Positions 16,066-25,492 of a stretch of DNA of 64,000 nt are shown piece after piece. The stretch is taken from assembly GCF_001427665.1 (NCBI RefSeq), contig NZ_LMHC01000023.1, forward strand, positions 325,170-389,169. The letters run 5' to 3'. The notes under the pieces were generated by a model. That model saw only the letters and a list, made by a program, of their open reading frames with translations. It was not told the origin of the DNA and ran no database searches. This DNA comes from Caulobacter sp. Root655. Lineage in GTDB: Bacteria > Pseudomonadota > Alphaproteobacteria > Caulobacterales > Caulobacteraceae. Position 1 is the first letter of the stretch. The number at the start of each line of letters is the position of its first letter. The position numbers and the translations under genes are program-made.

Positions 16066-17961
16066 CTACAGCCCGAAGATCCGCCGCAGCCATTTCGGCA
16101 CACGGTGCGGACGGGGCTCCGCCTCGACCGCCTCCTCTTCGTCGCGAGGCTCCCCGCGCGAGACCCTCGGGACCGGCGGACTGTCGCGGGCGATCAGGCC
16201 GGCCTTCAGGCCGCTGGTCATGACGTCGCGCCAGATGCGAGCGGGGATGTCGCCGCCGACCACGCGGCTCATCGGTGAGTGGTCGTCGTTGCCGACCCAG
16301 ACCCCGACCACCAGGTCGCCGGTGAAGCCGACGAACACCGCGTCGCGATAGTCCTGGGTGGTGCCGGTCTTGCCGTAGGCGCGCTGGGAAAGGCGGGCGG
16401 CGCGGCCGGTACCCTCCTGAACCACCGCCCCCAGCATATCGAGCAGGGCCTCGCGCTGACCGGGGTCCAGGACCGCCGGGGTCGACGCGGCGACGCGCGG
16501 GCGGCCGTAGGGCTGGATCGGCATCTTGCCCGAGGCCACGGCGGCGTAGGCGGCGGTCAGCTCCAGCAGGTTGGTCTCGGCCGTGCCCAGGGCCAGGGTG
16601 GCGTCGTCCTCGCGCAGCGGCGAGGTGATCCCCAGGTCACGCGCCGCCTTCACCACCGCTGGGCCACCGGCCGTCCGGTAGACCCGCGCGGCGATGACGT
16701 TGTTGGACTGGGCGAAGGCGTCGCGCAGGGTCAGGTCGCGCCCGCCGCCGCCTTCGTAGTTGCTGGGCGTCCAACCGCCGATGGTCACCGGGGCGCCGAC
16801 CACCAGGCTGTCGGGGCCGGCCCCGTCGCGCAGGGCGGCCAGATAGACGAACAGCTTGAAGGCGCTGCCGGGCTGGCGCTTGGCCTGGACGGCGCGGTTG
16901 AACGGGCTCTGGCGGTAGTTTCGCCCGCCGACCATCGCCACCACCCGGCCGTCCGGCCGCATCGCCACCAGGGCCACCTGCCCGGCCCTAGCCTTCCCGG
17001 ACGACGCCATGCCCCGCGCCACGGCCCGCTCCGCCAGGCGCTGCAGGCGGGAGTCCAGGGTGGTGGGAACCTTGACCTCGCCATAGGCCGCGCCGTCGAA
17101 GGCCGACTTGACCCGTGGCGAGATCCAGTCAGCGAAATAGCCGCCCACCGGCAGGGCGGCGCGGGCCACGGGGACCTTGACCTGGCCGGCCTCGCGCGCC
17201 TGTTCGGGCGTGATGGCCTTGGTGTCGACCATGGCGTCCAGCACCAGCCGGGCCCGCCGCCTCGCCGCCTCGGGGTGATCGACGGGGTCGAGGTCGACCG
17301 GGGCCTTGACGATCCCGGCCAGGATCGCCGCCTCGCCGATCGTCAGCTGTTCGGGCGGCTTGCCGAAATAGTGCCGGGCCGCCGCGCCCAGACCATAGAC
17401 GCCGTCGCCGAAATAGATGCTGGAGAGGTAGCGCGACAGGATCTCGTCCTTGGACAGCCGCAGTTCCAGCCACAGGGCGATCATCGCCTCCTGGCCCTTG
17501 CGGCGCAGGCTGCGCTCGGGCGCGAGGAAGGCGTTCTTGGCCAGTTGCTGGGTGATGGTGCTGCCGCCCTGGACGGTGTGGCCGGCCTTGGCGTTGACCA
17601 CGAAGGCGCGGGTGACCCCCACCAGGTCGATCCCCAGGTGGTGGTAGAAACGGCGGTCCTCGATGGCCAGGAAAGCGGCCGGCACAGGCTTGGGCAGCGC
17701 CTTGATCACCACCGGCGGTTCCTTGTAGGCGCCGCGCCGGGCGAAGGGCTGGCCCCGGTTGTCGAGCAGGATGATCGCCCGGCTGGGCAGCGGTTCCAGG
17801 GCACGAGAGATCGGCAGGCTGGAGCCCAGCCAGACCAGCGGCGCGACCAACGCCAGCAAGCCCCCGAGCCCCGCCCCGAACAGCAGCCGGTGGCGGATCA
17901 CGAAGGCGCGCGTGGCGATCCAGGCCGAGGCCAATCGGGCCTTCACATCCTCGGGGACCAT
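16066..17961 (-). CDS. Bifunctional class A penicillin-binding protein
   Basis: A 631-residue peptidoglycan synthase. One N-terminal membrane anchor (about residues 27-47) is followed by a GT51 glycosyltransferase with AIEDRRFYHHLGID (catalytic Glu) and GGSTITQQLAKN, also SRYLSSIYFG. The transpeptidase has SAFK (active Ser), SNN and KTGTT in order. It polymerises lipid II and cross-links the strands in the periplasm. At 631 residues it is shorter than PBP1a and lacks its OB insertion, closer to the small class A enzymes of Caulobacter (PbpC/PbpZ group); which one cannot be decided. The C-terminus is a short charged tail. The gene is monocistronic, with palindromic repeats on both sides. Confidence 0.95.
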   Translation of the reverse strand: MVPEDVKARLASAWIATRAFVIRHRLLFGAGLGGLLALVAPLVWLGSSLPISRALEPLPSRAIILLDNRGQPFARRGAYKEPPVVIKALPKPVPAAFLAIEDRRFYHHLGIDLVGVTRAFVVNAKAGHTVQGGSTITQQLAKNAFLAPERSLRRKGQEAMIALWLELRLSKDEILSRYLSSIYFGDGVYGLGAAARHYFGKPPEQLTIGEAAILAGIVKAPVDLDPVDHPEAARRRARLVLDAMVDTKAITPEQAREAGQVKVPVARAALPVGGYFADWISPRVKSAFDGAAYGEVKVPTTLDSRLQRLAERAVARGMASSGKARAGQVALVAMRPDGRVVAMVGGRNYRQSPFNRAVQAKRQPGSAFKLFVYLAALRDGAGPDSLVVGAPVTIGGWTPSNYEGGGGRDLTLRDAFAQSNNVIAARVYRTAGGPAVVKAARDLGITSPLREDDATLALGTAETNLLELTAAYAAVASGKMPIQPYGRPRVAASTPAVLDPGQREALLDMLGAVVQEGTGRAARLSQRAYGKTGTTQDYRDAVFVGFTGDLVVGVWVGNDDHSPMSRVVGGDIPARIWRDVMTSGLKAGLIARDSPPVPRVSRGEPRDEEEAVEAEPRPHRVPKWLRRIFGL

Positions 17962-18098
17962 ATGCGCCGCGCCTCCTCGGCTCAGCGCCGCTCAAGCCCG
18001 CAAAACGAACCGGAGGCAACGGATCAAGAGAGGGCGGCGATTCAAAGGCGGGACGCGCCGCGTCCTAGGCTCGAACTCAATTGACGCTCCCCTTTTGT

Positions 18099-18200
18099 TG
18101 TCATCCCGGCTGTAGCGAAGCGAAAGGCCGGGACCCAGGGCAACCGCGGTGCGCCGGCCCCTGGGTCCCGGACAGCCTCTGCGAGGCTTCCGGGATGACA
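18099..18200. repeat. Palindromic repeat, TGTCATCCCGG family (copy 2)
   Basis: Starts TGTCATCCCGG and ends CCGGGATGACA; inner CTGGGTCCCGG pairs with CCGGGACCCAGG. It lies in the 298-base region between the histidine kinase stop and the PBP start, where no gene is seen. Confidence 0.88.
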
Positions 18201-18259
18201 ACCAAATTTAGGGCGCTGATATCTTGAGAGTATTTCGACAGGCCAATTGAGTACGGACT

Positions 18260-19306
18260 CTATTCCGCCGGCAATTGCATGAAGGCGTCGACCCGGTCCA
18301 AGGCCGACAGCGGCGAGCGGATGCTGCAGCGCAGCCCCTCGGCGCGGTAGTCGACATCGACCTGCCCGCCCAGTTCTCCCGGCAAGGCCAGTTCGACGAT
18401 CCGCGAGCCGAACCCGCGTCGCTCCGGCGGCCGGACCGTGGGACCGTCCCGCTCGACCCACTCGATGTTCAGCCGGTCGCCGCCCTCCACCGACCAGCGA
18501 ATGTCCACGTGGCCCGCCGCCACCGACAGGGCGCCGTATTTCAGGGCGTTGATCGCCAGTTCGTGGAAGGCCAGGGCCATGACCACCGCCGGCTTGGGCG
18601 AGACCAGCAGGTCATCGCCGGTGATGGTCAGCTGGCCGGGATTGGAGCGGTAGGGCGTCACCGAGCCGTCGATGATCTGGCGCAGGCTGGCGGCCGACCA
18701 GTTCTCGTCGGTCAGCACGTTGTGGGTGGCGGCGATGGCCATCAGCCGTCCTTCGAACGCGCCGCGCACCGCCAGGTCGACGCCGGCGTTGCGCAGCGAC
18801 TGGCTGGCGATCGACTGGATGGTGGCCAGGGTGTTCTTGACCCGGTGGTTCAACTCGTTGACCAGAAGTTGGCGTTGGGCCTCCGATCGCATCTCGCCGG
18901 TGACGTCGCGCGAGGTGGCCAGCACCCGAGTCACCCGTCCCTCGTCGAGGATCGGCGAGACCGTGGTGTCCCACCAGCGCAGGGCGCCCTTGGCCGTGGG
19001 GCAGATGGCCCTGAAGGCGGTCGCTTCCCCGATCAGCGCGCGGCGCAGTGCGTGTTCGACGGCGGGGCGGCTCTCGGCCGGCCACATGTCGGGCCAGTAT
19101 TTCAGGCGGTTGCGACCCTCGAAATCATCGATCTCGAACACCGCCTGGCCCTGGGCGTTCATGTACTCGACAAAGCCCTCGGCGCTGATCACCCGGATAC
19201 AGTCGCGGCTGGCCTCGACGATGCTGAGGAAGTACGCGCCCGCGCCTTCCAGAACCGCCCTGTCAGATCCCTCGTCCGCCACCGGGGTCTCCTCGCACGG
19301 CTCCAT
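18260..19306 (-). CDS. PAS-domain HWE-family sensor histidine kinase
   Basis: A 348-residue soluble kinase. Residues about 20-135 form a PAS domain (SIVEASRDCIRVISAEGFVE) with its PAC-like end. The dimerisation helix has the HWE-type phospho-acceptor H154 in NELNHRVKNTLATIQSIA. The N box is HELAINALKYGAL, then NIEWVERDGP (the W-E pair typical of the family) and GFGSRIVE. No membrane segment is seen, so it senses a cytosolic signal. HWE kinases often serve light, redox or general-stress pathways. No response regulator is adjacent. I use the ATG at 19306, since an earlier one at 19423 would overlap the small upstream ORF. Confidence 0.88.
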   Translation of the reverse strand: MEPCEETPVADEGSDRAVLEGAGAYFLSIVEASRDCIRVISAEGFVEYMNAQGQAVFEIDDFEGRNRLKYWPDMWPAESRPAVEHALRRALIGEATAFRAICPTAKGALRWWDTTVSPILDEGRVTRVLATSRDVTGEMRSEAQRQLLVNELNHRVKNTLATIQSIASQSLRNAGVDLAVRGAFEGRLMAIAATHNVLTDENWSAASLRQIIDGSVTPYRSNPGQLTITGDDLLVSPKPAVVMALAFHELAINALKYGALSVAAGHVDIRWSVEGGDRLNIEWVERDGPTVRPPERRGFGSRIVELALPGELGGQVDVDYRAEGLRCSIRSPLSALDRVDAFMQLPAE

Positions 19307-19382
19307 GATCACCCGCCCTGGCGACAATTCAAGCGATGCGTGTATTTCGGACGGGCTTTTGGCGCCGGGGCGGCCCGGCGGC

Positions 19383-19553
19383 CTAATCGGCGCGCTCTTC
19401 GCGGCTGGCTTCCAGCATGCCAACCACGGCCGCTGACAGGCGCGAGGTCTGGGCCATGCGGCGCAGGGCCTCGCGGGCGTGATCGCTCTCGGCGCATTCG
19501 GCTTGGCGCTCGAGGCGTTCGGCTTCGTCCAGGTGGTCGAGTTGGCTGGGCAT
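19383..19553 (-). CDS. Small helical protein (56 aa) upstream of the HWE kinase
   Basis: A short frame MPSQLDHLDEAERLERQ ... MLEASREERAD ends at TAG 76 bases before the kinase start, on the same strand. It is highly charged, with codon use like a true Caulobacter gene, and predicts one or two helices. It is shorter than most gene finders accept. It could be a partner or modulator of the kinase, or an independent small protein. It does not match NepR as I know it. Confidence 0.5.
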   Translation of the reverse strand: MPSQLDHLDEAERLERQAECAESDHAREALRRMAQTSRLSAAVVGMLEASREERAD

Positions 19554-20066
19554 GGAAATTATTTACGAGGGATGAATGGGTCGGACCATGTGACCACTGG
19601 TCGCAGAACGGTGTAACTTCACATAAAAACAACGCCTTATGCCGTTACCGGTCCCAGAGATGAAAACGGCCCCGAGGCCATTTCTGACCCCGGAGCCGTC
19701 GTCCTGTTCCCCAACAGGACGGCGTCGCGCGCAGCCGAAACGGGCGCGGCGGCGTCGCCTCAAAGAACGTGGCGCTGTTCTCGCCGAACCCCCGTTCCGG
19801 CACAAGGTGACGCCCTGTCGCAGGTGACGCGGCGTCATCAACCGTCGCTATGCGAAAAGCCTCTGGTCAAGTCATGACACCGGTATCATAACTGGCGCCA
19901 ACAACGCGCCGGCCAACGGGCGACAAGGGTTTCGGCACGACCGGACCGGGAGGACGCCAAGGGATCGCGGGGGTGGAAGGCCCCTCTCGCTCCCCCTCGC
20001 CGGTGGTCATGGCGCGTCCTTGCGTCGCGGTTCGACGTGACAGGCCCTGGGAGAGTTTTGACCGCC
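19554..20066. other. Long intergenic region between divergent genes
   Basis: This 513-base stretch separates the small minus-strand ORF from the pectate lyase. It must contain promoters for both. The near-palindrome at 19874-19889 is the only clear site. The part 19640-19860 has short inverted repeats (GTCCTGTTCCCCAACAGGAC is one, near 19700) but no frame I would call. Confidence 0.5.
19874..19889. promoter_or_regulatory. LacI-type operator upstream of the pectate lyase
   Basis: ATGACACC-GGTATCAT is a 16-base palindrome with one mismatch and a central CG, the signature of LacI-family operators. It lies 178 bases before the pectate lyase start. A pectin-responsive LacI regulator is a reasonable guess; no such gene is in the window. 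Confidence 0.55.
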
Positions 20067-21707
20067 ATGCCGCTGAGCCCGCTGACCCGTCGCCGCCTGC
20101 TGGCGACCACCACCGCGACCTTCGCCGCCGCCGCGGCCCTGGCTCCGCTGCAGGCCCTGGCCCAGGGCGTCGCCCCGGCCAGGGACCAGGTGCTGGCCAC
20201 CATGAAGAAGGCCACCACCTTCATGGCCGAAAAGGCCGCCTACGAAGGCGGCTACGTCTGGAGCTACCTGCCCGACTTCTCCCGCCGGTTCGGCGAGATG
20301 GAAGCCTATCCGACCATGATCTGGGTGCAGCCGCCCGGCACGGCGACCATGGGCCACCTGTTCCTCGACGCCTACCACGCCACCGGCGATCTCTATTACT
20401 ACGAGGCCGCCAAGAAGGCCGCCTCGGCCCTGATCAAGATCCAGCACCCGGCCGGTGGCTGGAGCTACATGGGCGACCTGGCCGGCGAGGCCTCGCTGAA
20501 GAAATGGTACGACACCATCGGCAAGAACGGCTGGCGGCTCGAGGAATTCCAGCACTACTACGGCAACGCCACCTTCGACGACGAAGGCACCTCCGAGAGC
20601 GCCCAGTTCCTGCTGCGGCTCTACCTGGAAAAGAAGGACAAGGCCTTCAAGCCGGCCCTCGACAAGGCCATCGCCTTCGTCCTCGACAGCCAGTACCCGG
20701 TCGGCGGCTGGCCCCAGCGCTTCCCGCTGTCGGGCGGCTTCGAGAACCACGGCCACGCCGACTACACCGGCTACATCACCTTCAACGACTCCGTGGCCGA
20801 CGAGAACATCAAGTTCCTGATCATGGTCTGGCAGACCCTGGGCGAAAAGCGGGTGCTCGAGCCCATCCGCCGGGCCATGGACTGCTTCGTCGCCGCCCAG
20901 CAGCCGATGCCGCAACCCGGCTGGGGCCTGCAGCACACGGTGGCCGACCTCAAGCCGGCCGGCGCCCGCACCTATGAGCCGAAAGCCTTCGCCAGCCACA
21001 CCAGCGCCGGCAACCTCGAGAACCTGATGGATTTCTACGAGCTGACGGGCGACCCGAAATACCTGGCCCGCATACCCGAATGCATCGACTGGCTGGCGTC
21101 GCTGAAGCTCGACGACAAGATCGCCCCGGGCAAGCCGCGCTATCCCACCTTCATCGAGATCGGCACCAACGAGCCGCTCTACGTGCACCGCCGCGGCTCC
21201 AACGTGTTCAACGGCGAGTACTTCGTCGACAAGCACTGGGAAAACACCATCGTCCACTACTCGTCGTTCCGGTCGGTCAACATCGACAAGCTGCGCAAGC
21301 GCTATGCGACGCTGAAGGCCACCCCGCCCGACGTGGTCAGCAAGGCCTCGCCCCTGAAGGGCGGCGCCAAGCCCCTGCCGCGCTATTTCACCACCGGCGA
21401 CATCTCGGTGTCGGACCTCAACATCGGCACGCTGAAGGCCGCCGACGGCAAGACCACCGCCGCCGACGCCGCCGCCCTGATGGCCGGCCTCAACAGCGAG
21501 GGCTGGTGGCCCACCGAGATGAAGGCGGTCAGCAACCCTTATATCGGCGACGGCTCGACCACCGTAACCCCGGGCGAGTTCTCCCAGACCCGGGTCGGCG
21601 ACCCCACCGACACCTCGCCCTACCTGGCCGACGTGCCGAAGGTGGGCATCTCGACGGGGGCGTATATCGAGAACATGGCGGCGCTGATCCGGTATGTGAC
21701 GGCGTAA
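20067..21707 (+). CDS. Pectate lyase, polysaccharide lyase family 10
   Basis: A 546-residue exported enzyme that cleaves polygalacturonate by beta-elimination. A twin-arginine signal is at the start (TRRRLLATTTA, cleavage near ALAQ), which is why I take the ATG at 20067 and not 20037. The PL10 hallmark YPVGGWPQRFPL is near residue 210, followed by DYTGYITFND; aromatic and Asp-rich segments (EAYPTMIWVQPPG, GNATFDDEGT) precede it. The protein is longer than the minimal PL10 catalytic domain, and its C-terminal ~150 residues are a less conserved extension. It stands alone. Control by a LacI-type repressor is suggested by the upstream palindrome. The organism probably uses plant material. Confidence 0.9.
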   Translation: MPLSPLTRRRLLATTTATFAAAAALAPLQALAQGVAPARDQVLATMKKATTFMAEKAAYEGGYVWSYLPDFSRRFGEMEAYPTMIWVQPPGTATMGHLFLDAYHATGDLYYYEAAKKAASALIKIQHPAGGWSYMGDLAGEASLKKWYDTIGKNGWRLEEFQHYYGNATFDDEGTSESAQFLLRLYLEKKDKAFKPALDKAIAFVLDSQYPVGGWPQRFPLSGGFENHGHADYTGYITFNDSVADENIKFLIMVWQTLGEKRVLEPIRRAMDCFVAAQQPMPQPGWGLQHTVADLKPAGARTYEPKAFASHTSAGNLENLMDFYELTGDPKYLARIPECIDWLASLKLDDKIAPGKPRYPTFIEIGTNEPLYVHRRGSNVFNGEYFVDKHWENTIVHYSSFRSVNIDKLRKRYATLKATPPDVVSKASPLKGGAKPLPRYFTTGDISVSDLNIGTLKAADGKTTAADAAALMAGLNSEGWWPTEMKAVSNPYIGDGSTTVTPGEFSQTRVGDPTDTSPYLADVPKVGISTGAYIENMAALIRYVTA

Positions 21708-21723
21708 GACCGGGGACGATCCG

Positions 21724-21790
21724 GGGGACACACACTCACGGCAGGACCAGTTCGGTCCAGGCGAAGGTCGTGGAGTGAGTGTGTGTCCCC
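21724..21790. terminator. Perfect 16-bp inverted repeat between convergent genes
   Basis: GGGGACACACACTCAC (21724-21739) pairs fully with GTGAGTGTGTGTCCCC (21775-21790). The 35-base middle holds its own small hairpin, GGACC/GGTCC. It lies between the pectate lyase and the acetyltransferase, facing each other, so a two-way terminator is likely. Confidence 0.65.
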
Positions 21791-21801
21791 ACGCCTACCT
21801 C

Positions 21802-22233
21802 TCACCCCAGCCCCTTGCGCATGAACCAGCGCGGATAGAACGGCGCCGGGCCTTCCATGGTCGCGAACACCTCAAACCCCAGCCGCTCGTAGAACGGCCG
21901 GGCCTGGAAGGCGTAGGTGTCGAGCCACATCAGGTGGCAGCCGCGCCGCCGGGCCTCGGCCTCGGCGCGCGTCATCAGGTCAGTTCCGACGCCTGTCCCG
22001 CGCAGAGCCTCGGGCACCACGATCATGTCGATATAGAACGCGCCCCACCGCGACTGCGCCCACAGCCCGCCCAGCACCGCCGTCTCGCCCGGCGCGGTGA
22101 TCAGCAGGGCGAAGTCGTGGTTGTCGGGCGGCCCGACCTGCTGGCCCGTGAAGGCGCGCAGCACCGCCAGGCCTTGCTGGTAGGACTCCAGCGACGGCGT
22201 GTCGGTCTCTCGGATCACCGGCTCGAACGGCAT
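21802..22233 (-). CDS. GNAT family N-acetyltransferase
   Basis: A 143-residue single GNAT domain. The acetyl-CoA binding motif A is seen as MIVVPEALRGTGVGTDLMTRAEAEARRRGC, with the R-G-x-G-x-G loop; the C-terminal QARPFYERLGFEVFATMEG is the usual motif B. The substrate cannot be told. It is convergent with the pectate lyase gene and divergent from the thiolase gene, with 131 bases between starts. Confidence 0.92.
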   Translation of the reverse strand: MPFEPVIRETDTPSLESYQQGLAVLRAFTGQQVGPPDNHDFALLITAPGETAVLGGLWAQSRWGAFYIDMIVVPEALRGTGVGTDLMTRAEAEARRRGCHLMWLDTYAFQARPFYERLGFEVFATMEGPAPFYPRWFMRKGLG

Positions 22234-22364
22234 CGCGCTTCACCCTCTTTGGCGTGAGGCTAGCCCGCTTTCGCCTCTCCCGTAAAACGGAGCGGCCAAG
22301 GACATCTTGATCGTCCGCGACGGGCGGCTAGGTTGGGTCAAACATCTGTTCGCGAGACCACCCC

Positions 22365-23567
<1,203 letters not shown>

Positions 23568-23578
23568 GGCCGCGCCTT

Positions 23579-23678
23579 GCGTCCTTCGAGGCTCGCCTCC
23601 GGCTCGCACCTCAGGATGAGGGATGCTTTTCAGAATTCCTCATCCTGAGGCGCCCGCGCAGCGGGCCTCGAAGGACGC
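23579..23678. repeat. Palindromic repeat, GCGTCCTTCGAGG family (copy 2)
   Basis: Ends GCGTCCTTCGAGGC and GCCTCGAAGGACGC; inner CCTCAGGATGAGG and CCTCATCCTGAGG. It fills the gap between convergent genes (thiolase and the coiled-coil protein). Confidence 0.9.
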
Positions 23679-23695
23679 AGTGCGGCGTCGACAGA

Positions 23696-24151
23696 CTAGG
23701 CGCGCGCCGCCTTGATCGCCTGCTCCAACCTGGCCCGCCGTTCGGCGAAGCCCTCGTTCGCCGCCGCCTCCTCGGCCTCCAGCGCGCCGCGCCGCTCGGC
23801 GAAGGCCACTTCGGACGCCTCGGCCTCATCCTCCAACGCTTCGAGCTGGGCCCGCAGCGCCGCCAGCGCCTCGGCCCGCGCGATCTCCGCCTTCGACGGC
23901 TTGCGCCGCGCCCTGGCGGGCAGCGCCTTCAACGCCGCGCCCAGGCCGCCGGCCGGGGTGGTGATGACGGTGTCCGGCGCGGCCATGGCGGCCTCATGGG
24001 CCGCGCCCTCGCCGATCTCCCGCGCCGTGCCGTCCTTGAACAGGTCGCGGCCGACGTCCCAGGCCTCCAGCGCCTTGGCGCGCGAGGTCGTGGCCACCGT
24101 GTAGTCGTGGAGACCGTCCGACCAGGCAAAGACCTTGAGCTTGCGCGCCAT
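23696..24151 (-). CDS. Hypothetical protein with C-terminal coiled coil
   Basis: A 151-residue soluble protein. The first ~65 residues (KLKVFAWSDGLHDYTVATTS, then RAKALEAWDVGRDLFKDGTA) form a small alpha/beta unit that recalls other short Caulobacter proteins of unknown role. Residues 85-150 are Ala/Glu/Arg-rich and very likely a long coiled coil (RAQLEALEDEAEASEVAFAE). The family is not recognised. It is convergent with the thiolase gene; the next minus-strand gene upstream is also hypothetical, 65 bases away across a hairpin. Confidence 0.75.
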   Translation of the reverse strand: MARKLKVFAWSDGLHDYTVATTSRAKALEAWDVGRDLFKDGTAREIGEGAAHEAAMAAPDTVITTPAGGLGAALKALPARARRKPSKAEIARAEALAALRAQLEALEDEAEASEVAFAERRGALEAEEAAANEGFAERRARLEQAIKAARA

Positions 24152-24179
24152 CCGCTTCGATGTGGCTAGGGTTGAGGAC

Positions 24180-24205
24180 GGGGACGCGCAGAGGTGCGTG
24201 TCCCC
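24180..24205. terminator. Hairpin with GGGGAC...GTCCCC ends
   Basis: GGGGACGCGC pairs with GCGTGTCCCC (one mismatch) over a six-base loop. It follows the hypothetical gene ending at 24217 on the minus strand and precedes the next one. Ends and composition resemble the larger inverted repeat at 21724. Confidence 0.55.
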
Positions 24206-24216
24206 AAACGGTTCGT

Positions 24217-24516
24217 CTACTTGCGCAGATTCATCCCCAGGGTCGGGCCGATGCCGTCCGGATGGTCGCCGAACGGGTTGCCGGCGTGATGCCTGGCTAC
24301 CTTCTCCAGCCGGCGGCGCAGGTCGTCGTCGAGCGGCAGTTCGGCCCTGGGGACCGGGTCGTCCTCGTCCACGGGTTCATCGACGATCGAAGCGGCCAGG
24401 ACCTGGCGCAGGCGCGCGCCGAACCGGGCGTCGTCCGGCGAACCCGGGATGGGCGGCTCCTCCAGGAAAGCCATGACCTCCTCGAGGGCGGTGTCGTTGT
24501 CGACGGCGTCGATCAT
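24217..24516 (-). CDS. Small acidic hypothetical protein
   Basis: A 99-residue acidic protein started at the ATG at 24516 (MIDAVDNDTALEEVM). It has no signal or membrane segment. Pro/Asp-rich stretches (EEPPIPGSPDD, VDEPVDEDDPVPRAELPLDD) alternate with two helices (RFGARLRQVLAAS and LRRRLEKVARHH). No family is recognised. It is divergent from the pseudouridine synthase gene, 115 bases away. Confidence 0.7.
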   Translation of the reverse strand: MIDAVDNDTALEEVMAFLEEPPIPGSPDDARFGARLRQVLAASIVDEPVDEDDPVPRAELPLDDDLRRRLEKVARHHAGNPFGDHPDGIGPTLGMNLRK

Positions 24517-24631
24517 CGCGGGTCTCCAAGCCAAGTTTCACCGATCATCAAACGATCACCAGTCCATGGCGGTTGCGAAGCGGCCCCTCGCGGCCCTAGA
24601 CAGGCCCGCTCACCTCTCTGGACGCCCGACC

Positions 24632-25396
24632 ATGGCCTGGACCCGCCTGTACGAAGAAGCCGAGCCGCAGCGGGTCAACCGCTGGCTGGCCCAGAACGGC
24701 GTCTGCTCGCGGCGAGAGGCCGAGGCGCTGATCCTGCAGGGCCTGGTGTCGATCGACGGCCTGCGCGTCGACGACGTCGGCCGCAAGATCGAGCCCGGCC
24801 AGACCCTGGTGCTGTCCGACCGCGCCCAGGCCCAGTTGGAGGGCGCCCTGACGGTGATGATCCACAAGCCGGTGGGTGTCGTCTCGGCCCAGCCCGACAC
24901 CGGCCAGGTTCCGGCCGTGCGCCTTCTCACGCGCGACGCCTTGTACGGCCAGAGCCCGGTGATCCCCGGCTTCGAGAACAAGCTGGCTCCGGTCGGCCGC
25001 CTGGACATGGATTCGCGCGGCCTGTTGATCCTGTCTGAGGACGGTGTGGTGGCCAAGGCGGTGATCGGCCCGGCCTCGGAGATGGAGAAGGAATATCTGG
25101 TCTGGGTCGACGGCTGGATCACCGACGACAAGCTGGCCCTGCTGCGCCACGGCCTGGAGCTGGACGAGCGCCCGCTGCGCCCCGCCCAGGTCGAGCTGGT
25201 CGGCCGCCAGCAGCTGAAGTTCATCCTGCGGGAAGGCCGCAACCGCCAGATCCGCCGGATGTGCGAGCTGGTCGAGCTGACCGTTGTCGACCTGCTGCGG
25301 ATCCGCATCGGCGACCTGTTGCTGGGCGACCTGCCGGAGGGCCGCTGGCGTCCGTTATCCCCCATCGAACGGTCAAGCTTGATCAGCGGCCGTTGA
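24632..25396 (+). CDS. rluF: 23S rRNA pseudouridine synthase, RluF-like
   Basis: A 254-residue enzyme of the RsuA/RluB/E/F group. An S4 RNA-binding domain occupies residues about 13-60 (RVNRWLAQNGVCSRREAEAL). The catalytic aspartate is D125 in GRLDMDSRGLLIL, and the family ending REGRNRQIRRMCEL is present. KPVGVVSAQPDTGQ and VDGWITDDKLALLRHGLEL look most like RluF, which modifies U2604 of 23S rRNA (U2605 is RluB). The longer open frame from 24449 lies across the divergent gene, so I start at the ATG at 24632. The sphingolipid operon starts 97 bases downstream. Confidence 0.88.
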   Translation: MAWTRLYEEAEPQRVNRWLAQNGVCSRREAEALILQGLVSIDGLRVDDVGRKIEPGQTLVLSDRAQAQLEGALTVMIHKPVGVVSAQPDTGQVPAVRLLTRDALYGQSPVIPGFENKLAPVGRLDMDSRGLLILSEDGVVAKAVIGPASEMEKEYLVWVDGWITDDKLALLRHGLELDERPLRPAQVELVGRQQLKFILREGRNRQIRRMCELVELTVVDLLRIRIGDLLLGDLPEGRWRPLSPIERSSLISGR

Positions 25397-25492
25397 CCCC
25401 CGGCCAAGCGGGGGGCAGGGTCGCATTACCTCTTGGGGGATCGCCCCGGGAGGACTAAGTCCGGTCGTCCGCCGCCGACAGTTCGTACAGTC

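Noticed and set aside
16066..17961. PBP1a (mrcA) as an exact name
   Set aside because: The protein is too short and lacks the PBP1a insertion; only the class A type is safe.
25397..25414. Terminator after the pseudouridine synthase gene
   Set aside because: Only a 5-bp C/G stem with no T run; too weak to call.
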